DNA from: Aulostomus chinensis
Taxonomy: Eukaryota; Chordata; Actinopteri; Syngnathiformes; Aulostomidae
Length of the DNA: 64,000 bases
Assembly (NCBI GenBank): GCA_037954235.1
Contig: JBBMOA010000014.1
Coordinates: 20,175,273-20,239,272 of the forward strand
Direction: 5' to 3'
The notes beneath the pieces are model-generated. The model searched no databases and had not been told where the DNA came from. It was given only the letters and a program-made list of their open reading frames with translations. Numbering within the stretch: the first letter of the stretch is position 1; each line of letters opens with the position of its first letter. This document shows positions 1 to 10,401 of this stretch, one piece after another. Made by a program: the position numbers and the translations under genes.

Positions 1-602
1 TTATTGCAGGGACTAAAATGAACGCTACTATAAAAAGCTAAACATGCTTTGTAAATAAGGTTTAAACATTTTCCAAGCATAAATGTAGGCAGCTTCTGTG
101 CTTGGATCAGTTTAAAGAGTTGTGTGGAGGGACACATGAAATCATTCACCAACAAAAGGAAATTAATCCTTTCCGTTTGTAGTGCACTTAATCTGAGCTG
201 GAGGACAGATGAAAAGCAGAGAGTGTGCCTTTGTGCCAATATAGTGTATCCTTTATTGTTAATTTCTGGTTATGTGTATGGGGGAGTGACAGTGTGGGTG
301 AAAACAAGGAGCGAACTGTTAATGACAACTGTAAAAATAACGTTTGTATATTTAGCCCTGACAAAACTTAAGTACAACTTGTGCCAGATTTCTGTCAGAA
401 GCATCAGTTGCATTAAAGGAAATTACTGTGACCAATCAACCAATCAGATTAAATTTACCAGTAACTGATATATTAGCCAATTAGTCGTAAAAATACTGAG
501 AAGCAAAATACAGAATCGTAGCACTTTGGGATGTTTGAGTGAATTGGACAGTTTCCTGAAATTTTTCCTCATTCTACCTCATTACCTCATTCTATGCATA
601 TA

Positions 603-604
<2 letters not shown>

Positions 605-671
<67 letters not shown>
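605..671. repeat. (TG)n microsatellite
   Basis: An almost perfect TG dinucleotide run of about 33 units. It is followed at once by unique-looking sequence beginning tatacctgtttttccc, an arrangement common in dispersed teleost repeats. The link to a named family is inference. Confidence 0.95.
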
Positions 672-674
<3 letters not shown>

Positions 675-784
675 CCTGTTTTTCCCATAGTCCTCATGGG
701 GACCAAAGATCTGTTCAAATGTGACAACATCATTTCTGAGTTCCTGGTTAAAGTTAAATTTAAGGTGTGAATTGAGGTCAGGTT

Positions 785-836
785 AAGGTTAGGGTTAGGG
801 ATAAATGGTTAGGGTTAGGATTAGGGTTGGGGCTTG
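785..836. repeat. Interstitial TTAGGG-like repeat
   Basis: The stretch contains about six GGTTAGGG or GGATTAGGG-like units, partly degenerate and interrupted by 'ataaat'. It resembles vertebrate telomere sequence but is short, imperfect and sits inside an intron between two TG tracts. It is most likely part of a dispersed repeat, not a relic of a chromosome end. Confidence 0.7.
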
Positions 837-921
837 GATTAGGCTGTCCACATGAATGGAAGTCTTTGGAATACTTTATACTTATAAGCACAACTGCACA
901 ACTGTGTGTTTGTAACTTTGA

Positions 922-923
<2 letters not shown>

Positions 924-968
<45 letters not shown>

Positions 969-980
969 TGTGTGTGTGTG
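924..980. repeat. (TG)n microsatellite next to a splice donor
   Basis: TG dinucleotide run with one 'ta' interruption. It ends 7 bp before the splice donor of the juxtamembrane cadherin exon. In transcript orientation the donor is followed almost directly by a (CA)n tract. CA-rich tracts just downstream of donors can bind hnRNP L-type splicing regulators; whether this one does is inference. Confidence 0.95.
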
Positions 981-987
981 CATGTAC

Positions 988-1127
988 CTGGTCCTCCTCC
1001 CCGCCTCCCTCCTCATCATATTTGAGGATGTTGTCTCTGACATCATCCTCTGGGTCGATGAGGAGTTGTTTGGCCTGACGCTCTTTATCCCTTCTCTTCA
1101 TCCACATCACAAACAGCAACACAAGCA
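988..1127 (-). CDS. cdh2: N-cadherin exon: end of TM helix and juxtamembrane tail
   Basis: A 140-bp exon entered in phase 1 and left in phase 0, with acceptor ttacag at its high side and donor CAG|gtacat at its low side. It encodes the end of the membrane helix (VLVLLFVMW), the stop-transfer basic patch MKRRDKERQAKQ, and the acidic juxtamembrane core containing DPEDDVRDNI and YDEEGGGEEDQ. In classical cadherins this region binds p120-catenin and controls endocytosis and surface stability. RRDKERQAKQ is typical of CDH2; R-cadherin usually has a different RREKER-type sequence here. The beta-catenin-binding exons that should follow lie outside the window. The joined reading frame with the next exon (2912-3145) restores one continuous hydrophobic segment, which supports the splice assignment. 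Confidence 0.93.
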
Positions 1128-2911
1128 CTGTAAGACAAGAGTGAAAGAAGATGATGAAGACACAGGCTTAAGTCCTTACTGCTCATATATTTTGATCAAT
1201 TCAAAGAATAAATAGTAATTTTCCTCCACATAAATAATTTGGCTTGCTCGCAGTTCATAAATGAGACCCTTTATGTGTGTGTATATCAGACTGAGCTGAA
1301 AAATCCTTAGGTAAATTCTTTTTTCTGACCTTTCTAAACTCAAAAAATTGACAGCAACACACATCTTTTTCTTCATTTTATTTTACAATAGCAGCCAAGG
1401 ATCTATACGAATTCAGGGATTGGGATTGGGATCCAGAGCCCAAGTGCATGTGGGAGTCTCTTAACAGGATTAGGCAGAAAGGGAGCAAGATGATGGATAA
1501 TTTTTTTTTTAGTTCACACACACACACCCACACACACACACACACACAAATATACATATACACACACACACATATATACATATTAACTATATTAACTTTC
1601 CATATGTACAAGTATGACTGTGTGAAGGTAGATGTTCTTAAACAAATAACTCAATTAAAAAATATATACAAAGAATCTGCTATGCCAGCCACTTGATTAT
1701 GGACTTGTTTTTTGGGGACTATTCTTGTCATGTTTGACTGCCTTATTTTTATGTGCGTGAGCTGGGCCTGTGCTCCTGGACTTGAAAGACAATGAAAGCA
1801 TATTGATGTGAAGTGGGCTGTGTTGCTTGTCCTGTACATTTCAGCTTCCTCAAACTCATTTGAACAGAGCTTAAATGCTCTTCCAAGCTATATTGTCTGG
1901 TACTGCCTGCTGTTGAGATATCATTTATTGTATGTAATACTATTAATAATTGCCCAAAAAGCAAACTGTCATGCATACGTTCACTTCTTCAGCATCAGCA
2001 AAAGACCGATTCTTGTGTTTCTACCAAACCCAGCCATTTCTGAGTGATGCTTAATTCACACTTTTGAACTGCCATTTGAACTAATTGATACAACTTTGAC
2101 TGACTTGCTGTCACTGTGAGTTCTGGGGACAATAATAAAGGTGTCACACTTCCTCTCTTGAGGATGCTGCAGGCCTGAAAGTAACATCAATCACTACACT
2201 ACTGCCCCTCCTTTGTGCCACTTTGAACAACAGAAACAGCTGACGGTGGTAGTTGATAAGCAACTTCCTGAACATGTGAGTACTGGTGTGTGGTCAGCAA
2301 TGTAACCAGATTTGCAAACATGCTGACAAGCATCACCATGAAATTGAATGTCAATGATCATTTCATTTTGGTCTGTGATTTGTTATCCATGTGCACAAGT
2401 TAATACACATTCAGTTACACAATATAAGGCCCAAAGCAGAAAATTATATTTCTTCATTCATTTGTATTGACTGTAATGGTAGCCTCGGTCGGGACTGATT
2501 TACATTTTGGTCCAGATCCAGACCTTGTTCCATACTTCGAGAAGCCCTGATGTAGGTGGGTGTACAAGACAAGGGATTTCAGGGTGTGCATGATCATGTG
2601 TTTGTAAACTTGCACTGCTATACAAGCAATGGCCAAAATGCAACAGGAAGCCGAATGTAAATACAAGTAAAGTAAGGCAATATTTTTTTTTTTAATTGCG
2701 AAATTAGAGATATATCTCTTTAAGCCAAAGGGAGCTGCTGCTATTACAGCCTCAAAGCCTTTCTACAAGAGAAGACAACACATTGCCTCTAATCATCAAG
2801 ACCATAGTTTTTGCTTGACTCAGTTGTCTCAGCGGTACCTCAACAGCCTACTTTCATACAATTTGCATATATGTGCAGATTTGTGTGTATGCATTTGTCT
2901 GTGAGGCTCAC
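1128..2911 (-). other. cdh2: cdh2 intron between TM exons
   Basis: Intron of 1.8 kb splitting the transmembrane segment in phase 1, a position conserved in classical cadherin genes. Apart from a CA/TA microsatellite at about 1513-1580 and short A/T runs, I see no gene, recognisable mobile element or conserved block in it. Confidence 0.75.
1513..1580. repeat. (CA)n / (TA)n compound microsatellite
   Basis: Interrupted CA dinucleotide run passing into cacatatata-type sequence. It follows a T-run at about 1500-1510. Confidence 0.9.
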
Positions 2912-3145
2912 CTAGAAGTATGATGATGCAGATGAGGATGGCGATGATAGTTCCAGTGCCTAGTCCAGCAGCGATGATTCGTTCCATGTCCACGCAGTCA
3001 CCATGGTGGTCACACTGACAGACCTTGACCCGTAGGTACGATATGTTGGACATGGGGAGGTTGCCAGAGTCTGTAATGATGATAGGAACCTTGTAGATCC
3101 CAGTGGCCAGGGAGCCGATACGTAGACCAAGCTGGGCATACTCGC
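2912..3145 (-). CDS. cdh2: N-cadherin exon: EC5 and start of TM helix
   Basis: A 234-bp exon in phase 1 at both ends, with acceptor ttttag and donor CTAG|gtgag. It encodes the second half of the fifth extracellular cadherin repeat, starting EYAQLGLRIG, then VPIIITDSGN, the sequon NIS, and the membrane-proximal cysteine motif VCQCDHHGDC. The transmembrane helix follows, with GLGTGTIIAILICIIILL. EC5 is the membrane-proximal repeat of the adhesive ectodomain. The VKVCQCD...GDC motif and the AGLGTG entry to the helix are typical of CDH2. Length and phase equal those I expect for this exon in vertebrate CDH2. Confidence 0.94.
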
Positions 3146-3781
3146 CTAAAAGTGCATGAGGATGAAGATGGAAGGGGAGAGAGATGGAGAAACTCAAGTA
3201 TAAGTAAGCATGGCAATTTATTTCTTAAATACTTTGTTCTATTTCATACACATGCCTTTCCACTCAATCACTCTCCAAGTCTGCTGATGGTGGCATCTGG
3301 AGTCAGCTGTGGGTGCTTTACTTACCTTGTCAATATTTTTTAACAGTAATTTCTGAAAGAGACAGGAGTTGAAGAATTTTTCCTCAGCGCATTATCAAAG
3401 ACTAAAATAAAACCTTATACTTTTAAGTAAAAGTTTATCTGAACCTCAACCATGTGAAAACCTTGTTAAAAATAAAGACAAGTAGAAATAGTTAAGTAGA
3501 AATATTTTTAAGAAAATACAAAAAAACAAGATTAATCTGACCAGTTTTTGTGTCTTTCTTTATTCAAAATTCCACACCAGCTTTTTCCCTAAAGACAAAA
3601 TTAAATATATGCATTTGAGTCTTGTGATTAATTTTGACATTATTGTGACTAACAGTGAAATGTTTTCATTGATTCAAAGCACTTGTACTTTTCCACAATT
3701 AAAATTAAAAAAGGCACTTTGAAAAATTTTGTTCATTCTAAGCAACAATGATGAGACACAGTGAGATAATCATTTACTAAC
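3146..3781 (-). other. cdh2: cdh2 short intron
   Basis: A 636-bp intron between the two EC5-encoding exons. It is A/T-rich and holds no recognisable mobile element or other feature. Confidence 0.8.
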
Positions 3782-4015
3782 CATTGAGGCGGCTCAGTGT
3801 CCAGTTGCGACGTACATCGATTGGACGACTGGCTAGCTCAAATGACATTGGTCCAGCATTAGGGTTAAGATCAGGATCACTTGCTGTGATGTTGATGGCA
3901 TTGAGGTCTGGCTTCTCACACATTTCCACCTCAGGGGGGAAGACGTTTGGTGCATTGTCATTTATATCCAACAGGTACAACTGAATGGTGCCTGTCCCAC
4001 TGGCAGGTGGGATAC
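3782..4015 (-). CDS. cdh2: N-cadherin exon: EC4 end, EC4-EC5 linker, EC5 start
   Basis: A 234-bp exon in phase 1 at both ends, with acceptor gcccag and donor AATG|gttag. Joined to the exon at 14320-14462 it continues a GIPPASGTGT strand, then the calcium-binding linker DINDNAPNVFP between EC4 and EC5, and the start of EC5 with CEKPDLN, the sequons NIT and NWT, and DPDLNPNAGP. The DxNDNAP motif and the DPD motif chelate Ca2+ and stiffen the ectodomain. All motif residues are intact and there are no stop codons, consistent with a functional host exon. Confidence 0.94.
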
Positions 4016-5154
4016 CTGGGCACACGCAATAAAATCATGTTCAATTGTGTGTATGCAATTGACATTATGATGTATCATACAAACTGCCTGCTTCACATGT
4101 GTGACCTTGCTGTGGAAGATGATATAAAGTACTTCATTATTGTTATGTTGACTACCAAACAAAAAACAGTCATACGGGAAATCATTGTGGAGAAGAAAAT
4201 AGGTCAGGTGATCTTTTGGGGAAATCCCATATTTTTCATATACATTTTTGGTATATGTATTAAAAAGCATTGTGTGTGTATCCAAAACATGGCATCTTGT
4301 TATTCTGCATTATAGAGCTGCCTGCATTGGCTCAGAGGGTAGAGCAGGTTGCCTGGGAATCAGAAATTCATGTTTTTGTCATGTTTTTGGCAATTAATAG
4401 CAATATTTAGGACTTTTGGGATATCAAGTTATTCAGGAAACCATTAATCAACCATTAATTCCACATAAATGCTTATAAATCAAAATATAGAAACATCTAC
4501 ATAAACTTATAAGTTACTGTGCTGGGTCCCAAACACCCAAGAAACACTTCATCTGCACTAAATCTCTCATAAAACACACCTCTAGGACAACTTTCACCAC
4601 TAAAATCGGTCCCAACCTGTCCCAAATAGATGCAGACAAAACTATTCCATGTATTTGTTACTTCAAGGCTGCATTAATGCTATTCCCAAAATCAGGTTGT
4701 CCTATAAATATTTAAAAAATCTGGTCCAAATGCATGTACGCTGTCAAGAACCAGGCAGAAGAAACTGGATTCTCCTGTCTCTGCATTGGATCCCAGGAAA
4801 ATGTATAATTTAATGCAAAATTCTTCCTCTAACACAGAGCCCTGAACGGTCAGGCACCTTAATGTCTTATCAAGCTCATAGTGCCATATTATCCAGTTAA
4901 ACCCTTATGCTCTCATGATGCTGGGGTAAGAGTGGCTCCGAGAGAGACAAAAGGAGAGTGGGAGCCAGAGCCTTCAGTTTTCAAGCTCTTCTTCTATGGA
5001 ACCATTTTCAGTCTTGGCCTGGGACACAGACACTCTTTGTGGAATTAAAAGGGATACTTTGATACTATATTATACTGCATTATGTTGTTGTAGTAGTTGG
5101 TAGATATTGTTATTGCTGCTATTGTCACTACTGTTTGTTGTTATGTGTCTTAAG
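4016..5154 (-). other. cdh2: cdh2 intron, first part
   Basis: The exon-proximal 1.1 kb of a 10.3-kb intron. It holds no coding sequence. At about 4328-4366 a tRNA-like A-box stretch (tggctcagagggtagagc) resembles the head of a teleost tRNA-derived SINE, but no B box follows, so it is at most a truncated SINE head. Confidence 0.6.
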
Positions 5155-5313
5155 CCCCTTTCACACTGCACCAAAAACATGGGTCAACATGGGTTTTTGG
5201 GTTCTGCACTCTGAAAGGGTCGACTCGGCATTTCGATCCACATCGACCAACTTGCCAAGCCACCCCAGTGTTTAGCAGCTCAGCCCGGCTTGCCTGCAGT
5301 GTAGAAAGGCAAC
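5155..5313. mobile_element. Putative MITE (short terminal inverted repeats)
   Basis: The ends are imperfect inverted copies: cctttcacactgca on the left and tgcagtgtagaaagg on the right, with one extra base in the right copy. The segment is about 155 bp and non-coding, as for a non-autonomous DNA transposon. I could not settle the target duplication, so the superfamily stays open (hAT or PIF/Harbinger are possible). Confidence 0.5.
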
Positions 5314-5664
5314 CCGCATCATCTCAGGTTTCATGCGACCTTCCTGTCGCATCCTGATTTTGTCACTGTGCTGCCTGTCAGGCTTCACCTGTAACTTTTT
5401 CGGCACCCTTCTAGACTAGTCAAAAACATCCTCCTTCGCTGCATTAGTGCTCAGACATTTTCCAATCTGGGCCTAGTTTGATTTGATTTGATTTGATTCA
5501 ATTCAGCTTGCAGTGGAAACCAAAAGGCTCCACTGAAAAAGGAGCAGAATTTTGCAAATAAAGCAATTTAAAAGACATGACAAGACAAAAAAGACAAGTT
5601 CAAAGTTTAAAATATTTCAGGGCAAACTAAGCAAGTTCACTGTCATGCTATATTATTTTGTGTA

Positions 5665-6660
5665 CTAAATGGTCTCATTGTACAATCTGACTGCAGTGTG
5701 CAGGACTGAGTTTTTTAGCCTGCTGGTCTTGGCCTTGGGTTCAGCCAGCTTGTGCTGGTTCCTCAGTGTTTTAACAGTACAGCCGCCTCGTGCTGGAGGA
5801 AGCAGGTCAAGCAAAGGATGTTGCTCATCGTGCATGTCTCTGACCAGCTTCACCGCAGCCTCCTTCCTCCTGGTCTGCAGTGATGGTAAGGGTTGTGAGA
5901 TGTGCTTACAGGTGCGTGTTTGGACTTGTTCTAGCTCAGCCTGCTGTTTTTTAGAGCAAGCCACCAAGAGCACTGAGCTGTATTCCAGACACGGCCTGAT
6001 GAGAGTGGTGTACAGCATGATGAGATCCTCTGCAGGTAAGCCATGTCTTGCCATGACAGTGAGGTAGTGCAGCCACTTGGAGGCAGTTTTTATTGCCTTC
6101 TTGATGTGTGAATCTCCAGTCAGATTTTGGTCAAGATGGTATCCCAGATACTTTGTTGTTTCCACAACAGGTACCTCCTGTCCCCCCAGCGTCAGTGGGG
6201 GAGGTTGTGGTGGGTCTCGTGCAAAACAGATTTGTAGCTCAACTGATTTCTTCCCATTGAGCAACATTTTGTTCTTTGCTGCCCATTCGTCCAGCGTTTG
6301 TGCCTCCAGGCGCATTGATGTGTCTGATGTGATGTCGGATATGGGGATTGCTCTCGACAGCCCAATGTCATCTGCATATCCCACATCAAGGGTGTCCTCG
6401 AACACAGCATCCCGGGTGGCCATATAGAAGAGAAATACATGTGGGGAAACTACACCCCCTTGTGGCACCCCAGATGTAACTTCAATCCAGGGGCTATGAG
6501 CCCCATTTGCCACCACTCTTGGTCTCCTCCCTGTGATGTAACTATGGATCCAGGCTGTCAGAGATGGGCACAGTTCCAAATCCAGTATGTTTTGCATCAG
6601 GGTTCCGTGGTCTATTCGATTGAAGGCCTTTGACATATCTGTCAGCAGTATTCTCACCAT
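5665..6660 (-). pseudogene. LINE reverse transcriptase, core and thumb
   Basis: A 331-codon open stretch of a LINE ORF2. It shows RT motif 2a (LLTDMSKAFNRIDH), the GVPQGGVVSP motif, the catalytic box GYADD, the KYLGYHLD motif and the C-terminal ARHGLPAEDL...LEYSS region typical of LINE ORF2 thumbs. Both catalytic aspartates of YADD are present. It copies LINE RNA at the nicked target site in active elements. The upstream RT fingers are in another frame at 6844-7053 (SRLDPRKASGPDGIP), so the polymerase is not intact. Part of the LINE at 5475-8330. Confidence 0.88.
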
Positions 6661-6843
6661 TGTTGGTTTGGAGTCGTTTCAAGTGAGCCAGGTGTACATT
6701 GCTCTAACTAAGGCTGTTGTGGTACTGTGCTTGGGCAGATATGCGTATTGGTTTTTACACACGTTGAGCACTGTGGGCATGAGCTTTTTCAAAGCAAAGC
6801 ATTATTTTTCCTACACAAGAGGTTAGAGAGATGGGACGCCAAT

Positions 6844-7053
6844 CTAAGATTGAGCCAGGGTCTTGGCCTTTAGGTATAGGACAGATGTTTGACTCTTTCC
6901 ATAATTTGGGGACACACCCTGTTGGTAAGAGCAGTTGGCCAAATGTGTGATGACCAGAGCCAGGTCCTCTGCCAGTTCTTTAAGCAGCCAGGTTGGAATG
7001 CCGTCCGGCCCACTTGCTTTCCGGGGGTCCAACCGAGAAAGGGCCAACTTCAT
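6844..7053 (-). pseudogene. LINE reverse transcriptase, finger region fragment
   Basis: A 69-codon fragment with the motif LDPRKASGPDGIPTWLLKE, the conserved N-terminal RT block of jockey-type LINEs. It is separated from the downstream RT frame at 6660 by a frame disruption. Confidence 0.82.
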
Positions 7054-7338
7054 CTCTCCTATGCTACAAATATCGCTTTGTGTGGGGGGTCTGGGTAAGG
7101 GGGGAACACAGTGGGGCGTTGTTTTAGTCCAAGATTTGGCAAAAAAGTTGTTTAGAGCTTCTGCAGCTTTGTTTTCTTCTACTCCCTGTATTTTGATTGA
7201 TGCATCAAGTGATTTTGTTCATCCCAGGCCTTTATTTATAAAGTTCCACCACTCCTTGGGGTTCTTTTTCTTTAGATTTTGAATTTCATTTTTATAGTAT
7301 CTTGTTTTTGCCTTGTGTATAAGTCTTTGAACAGAGTT

Positions 7339-7866
7339 TCAAAATTCTCTCCATTTTCCCACTTTCCCCCATTTTTTATGGGCTTTTTGTCTTTTCTCTA
7401 TAGCCTGCTTTATTTTCTCCGTCATCCATGGTTTATCTGCAGTTGTTATTTTTTTCTGTCTCACAGGCATGCATATGTCCATCGCTGTCTGGATATAGTT
7501 GTTGAAACTTGCTGCCTTGGCATTGATGTCTTCCGCCTCATAAACAGCAGACCAGTCTGTCATAGCAATGCATGTTGCAAGAGCCTCTTTTCTATCTTTC
7601 GTCAATAACCGGCTCCTCCTTCGCTTCACCTGTTGTTTCTGCCCTGCTGTGTTTATAGGGCTCAACACCAGACACTTGTGGTCACTGGAACCCAGGGGGG
7701 CAAGGTTGGTTGGAGGGCTGTAGAGTTTATCCATATTTGTAAAAATCAAGTCTAGGGTGGCTTGCCCTTGAGTCTTACGTTTAACTATCTGCCGAAAGTC
7801 AGGGTGGGAGGAGGTTAACATTTTTGTGGGTAGTTTGTTAAAATTTCCACATAAATATAGTCCCAT
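7339..7866 (-). pseudogene. LINE endonuclease C-terminal half and linker
   Basis: A 175-codon open stretch with a GDFN-like catalytic motif decayed to CGNFN, the LDLIFTN strand and the SSDHK motif of APE-type LINE endonucleases, then a basic linker. The change of Asp to Asn/Gly in the GDFN motif and the frame break upstream at about 7870 indicate an inactive enzyme. The rest of the domain can be read upstream to about 8200 in other frames. Confidence 0.82.
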
Positions 7867-8646
7867 ATGAGGTCAGGATGCTTTAATTGCATCTATAGTG
7901 TTTATTAAATACTCCAAAGTTCTATCCTTGTGTGTTTTTTTAATTTGCCCAGGAGGGATGATATAGGTTTCCTGCACAGATAGATTAAACACTGCTGGGG
8001 GTCCGACACAGTTGTAATTGGACCCATACACACTCAGTATCATCGCTCTCCAGATCCTTTCTCCTTTTTGCCTGCAGTCTCTTATGACAGTACACGGCCA
8101 CGCCCCTCCACTTTTCCCATTTACCCTGTCTCTAATCCTTAACTGTCAGCAATTCATCAGGTATGTTATCATGAGCCCACGTTTCAGTGACACATCCAAT
8201 GTCAGCGTTCAGGGTATTCAACAATAGTACAATCAGTCTTTTTTATTCGTGATATCACGTTACAGAGAGTCAGCTTTGGCATCCTGGTTTGCTCCGGTTC
8301 AGATTTATCAGTGTGTAATTTAGTCAGTACACTCTCCTGTTTCCTCCTATGTTTGGGCTTCGGTCTGTGTCCTTCTATAATTGTTATTTTCTTCTGTCTG
8401 TTCTTACCGGCTTTAGATCCTCTTGCATGGCTTCTTTTGCGGATTATCCCAGTGCTTTGCAGTGTTTTTTTTTCGTATTCTCATTCAGCTGAGCAGCGCA
8501 TTTCCTTTGACTAATTAAGACGTGGAGAATATTTGCAGTTATTTACTTCTTCCATCTCCTTTCAGATTTACCGATGGCCACACTTGATGTCAAAACAGTT
8601 ATTGCAGGCTGCCTTGAAATAAAACTTTAAAAATACTGCTAAAAAC

Positions 8647-8975
8647 TGTCACGATCCCTGTCTCGTGTTTCCTGTTTTATTTTGTAGTTATGTCCTGTTT
8701 TCCTGTCTTCACCTTGGTGATTGCACCACCTGTGTCTCGTTTCCCCTCGTATATTTAACCTCTGTGTTTTCCCCTGTTTGCTGTTGGGCCATTGTTTTGG
8801 ATTTTGCACCAATGTGCCGTCGTGGAGTGTTGTTCTCACTAACTGTTTGACTCGAGTCACCAGTCTCCAATCTGCAGTCTCAAGTCACCATCCTCCCGTC
8901 TCAAGCCGTCAGTCTCCCGTCTCCCGTCATAAACCTCCAGTGTCTCCGTCTCCCGTCACAAGCCTCCAGTGCCCC
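8647..8975 (+). repeat. Truncated 5' LTR
   Basis: Matches the start of the LTR at 9147 almost base for base, including a TATA-like tatatttaa near 8751. It lacks a block of about 30-40 bp present in the other copy near 9207. It ends at a C-run next to internal sequence; the downstream two-fifths of the LTR is missing. Confidence 0.8.
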
Positions 8976-9146
8976 CCCCCCCTGATTCTCTGTGGTGGTT
9001 CTGCTCACGGGTGTGGTGAGTGGGTTTTGTTTTTTTCACTGTGCTCTTGCTCTTTCCCGCCTCCTGGCCACCCTCCACCCACCCTGGTGTTTGTTTTTGG
9101 GCTGTCTGGGAGCCAGCCCTGGGGGGGGGGGGGGAGGGGGGGGTAC

Positions 9147-9869
9147 TGTCACGATCCCTGTCTCGTGCTTCCTGTTTTATTTTGTAGTTATGTCCTGTCT
9201 TCCTGTCCGCCCTCCTGTGATTACCTAATGTGTCTCACCTTGGTGATTGCACCACCTGTGTCTCGTTTCCCCTCGTGTATTTAACCTCTGTGTTTTTCGC
9301 TGTTGGGCCATTGTTTGGGATTTTGCACCAATGTGCCATTGTGGAGTGTTGTTCTCACTAACTGTTTGTCACGAGTCTCGAGTCACCAGTCACCCGTCTC
9401 CCATCTCCAATCTGCAGTCTCAAGTCACCATCCTCCAGTCTCAAGCCGTCAGTCTCCCGTCTCAAGCCGTCAGTCTCCCGTCACAAGCCTCCAGTGTCCC
9501 CGTCTCCCGTCACAAGCCTCCAGTGTCCCCGTCTCAAGCCTCTGTTTCCCAATAAACCTTGTTTTATTTGCATTGTTTTGGATTTTGCACCAATGTGCCA
9601 TCGTGGAGTGTTCTCACTAACTGTTTCTCGAGTCACCAGTCTCCACTCTGCAGTCTCAAGTCACCATCCTCCCGTCTCAAGCCGTCAGTCTCCCGTCACA
9701 AGCCTCCAGTGTCTCCGTCTCCCGTCACAAGCCTCCAGTGTCCCCGTCTCCCGTCGCAAGCCTCCAGTGTCCCCGTCTCAAGCCTCTGTTTTCCAATAAA
9801 CCTCTTTTTTGCACCGTCCCACACTCTGTCCGCTATTGGGTCTACTCCCCTCCACTCCTACACGTAACA
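9147..9869 (+). repeat. 3' LTR with internal minisatellite
   Basis: A 723-bp LTR with a TATA-like tatttaa near 9280. Many tandem and scrambled units follow, built around CAAGCCTCCAGTGTCCCCGTC and AGTCTCCCGTC, spanning about 9360-9545 and again about 9620-9785. Possible polyadenylation signals (aataaa) lie near 9551 and 9795. The second half looks like a duplicate of the first: the block 'ggattttgcaccaatgtgcc' recurs. Confidence 0.8.
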
Positions 9870-9875
9870 AAAAAC

Positions 9876-10401
9876 AGTTTAAAACAACATAAAAAGTTGA
9901 GGGCACATGCCGACGAGAAACACCTGCGGCTGCCTTGAAGTGCCACACTGAAGTGTTTGACTTTTTGTTGTGTGTTTACTTCACTTCCCCGTTCCACGTT
10001 TGCATGCTTTGCAAAAGAGACAGCATTGCAATGCATGCAACGACAATGCTAACGTTCGACTTGACCACGTACATGTTGTTGTTTGTTTACCTCTGTGTTC
10101 CGGTGCACGTTTATATGTAATGATGACGTAGTCAATGCGATGACATCCGAGAGAGAAAAACACAGGCACGTAGCTCTCACAGCGGGAGTTCAGACCCAGG
10201 TCTTCTGGAAGCTTCAATGCGCCCTGATGCATAGCAAATGCGTTGACGTGCATTTTTCCAGTTTGAAAAGGGTATAATTCTCCCTGTCTCCTTCTTATTC
10301 TGTATGATTATGCCACAAAAAGCTATCAGTTATCTGATATGAATGCATGTCATCTGATGCATCAAAGTTTTATTGGACAGCATAAACTAATTGCTAACAT
10401 G
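9876..10401. other. Intronic sequence without recognised feature
   Basis: About 0.5 kb between the LTR element and a SINE. I see no gene, no clear terminal repeats and no simple repeat here. Confidence 0.5.

Larger units (their letters stand above)
1..987 (-). other. cdh2: cdh2 intron (downstream part), repeat-rich
   Basis: This is the intron that follows the juxtamembrane exon of the cadherin gene, and its far end lies outside the window. No coding exon is visible; the remaining two cytoplasmic exons expected for a classical cadherin are not here. The right half holds two TG microsatellites around a stretch of TTAGGG-like units. Open frames across the TG tracts are simple-sequence artefacts. 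Confidence 0.7.
5475..8330 (-). mobile_element. Non-LTR retrotransposon (LINE), EN-RT type, broken
   Basis: A minus-strand LINE read from high to low coordinate. An AP-endonuclease region (about 8200 to 7340) is followed by a reverse transcriptase (about 7050 to 5665). The endonuclease start shows an ETWAH-type motif near 8180 and a GGVAVY-like strand near 8105. The 3' end, after a short untranslated region, carries a five-unit (TTTGA)n-like run at 5477-5500 in plus-strand reading, as LINE tails often do. Frames change several times, so the copy is dead. It is a jockey-superfamily LINE; I could not assign the clade. It lies within a cdh2 intron in the same orientation as the gene. Confidence 0.85.
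8641..9875 (+). mobile_element. Internally deleted LTR element with perfect target duplication
   Basis: The element runs 8647-9869, starting TGTCACG and ending GTAACA. It is flanked by the identical hexamer aaaaac at 8641-8646 and 9870-9875. A second LTR start (TGTCACGATCCC) at 9147 is preceded by a poly-purine tract of about 23 G-rich bases. So the left part (8647 to about 8970) is a truncated 5' LTR, 9147-9869 is the complete 3' LTR, and only about 170 bp of internal sequence remain. The internal bases before the purine tract (GTCTGGGAGCC) resemble the same spot in the Ty3/gypsy element at 36785-42286, suggesting a related family. There is no coding capacity. Confidence 0.85.

Noticed and set aside
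785..836. Chromosome-fusion telomere relic
   Set aside because: Too short and degenerate; TTAGGG-like units are common in dispersed teleost repeats.
778..1215. Open frames over the TG tracts
   Set aside because: Encoded residues are Cys-Val or Thr-His repeats produced by simple sequence. The only real coding part is the cadherin exon at 988-1127.
4328..4366. tRNA gene or complete SINE
   Set aside because: Only an A-box-like head; no B box, no body and no tail.
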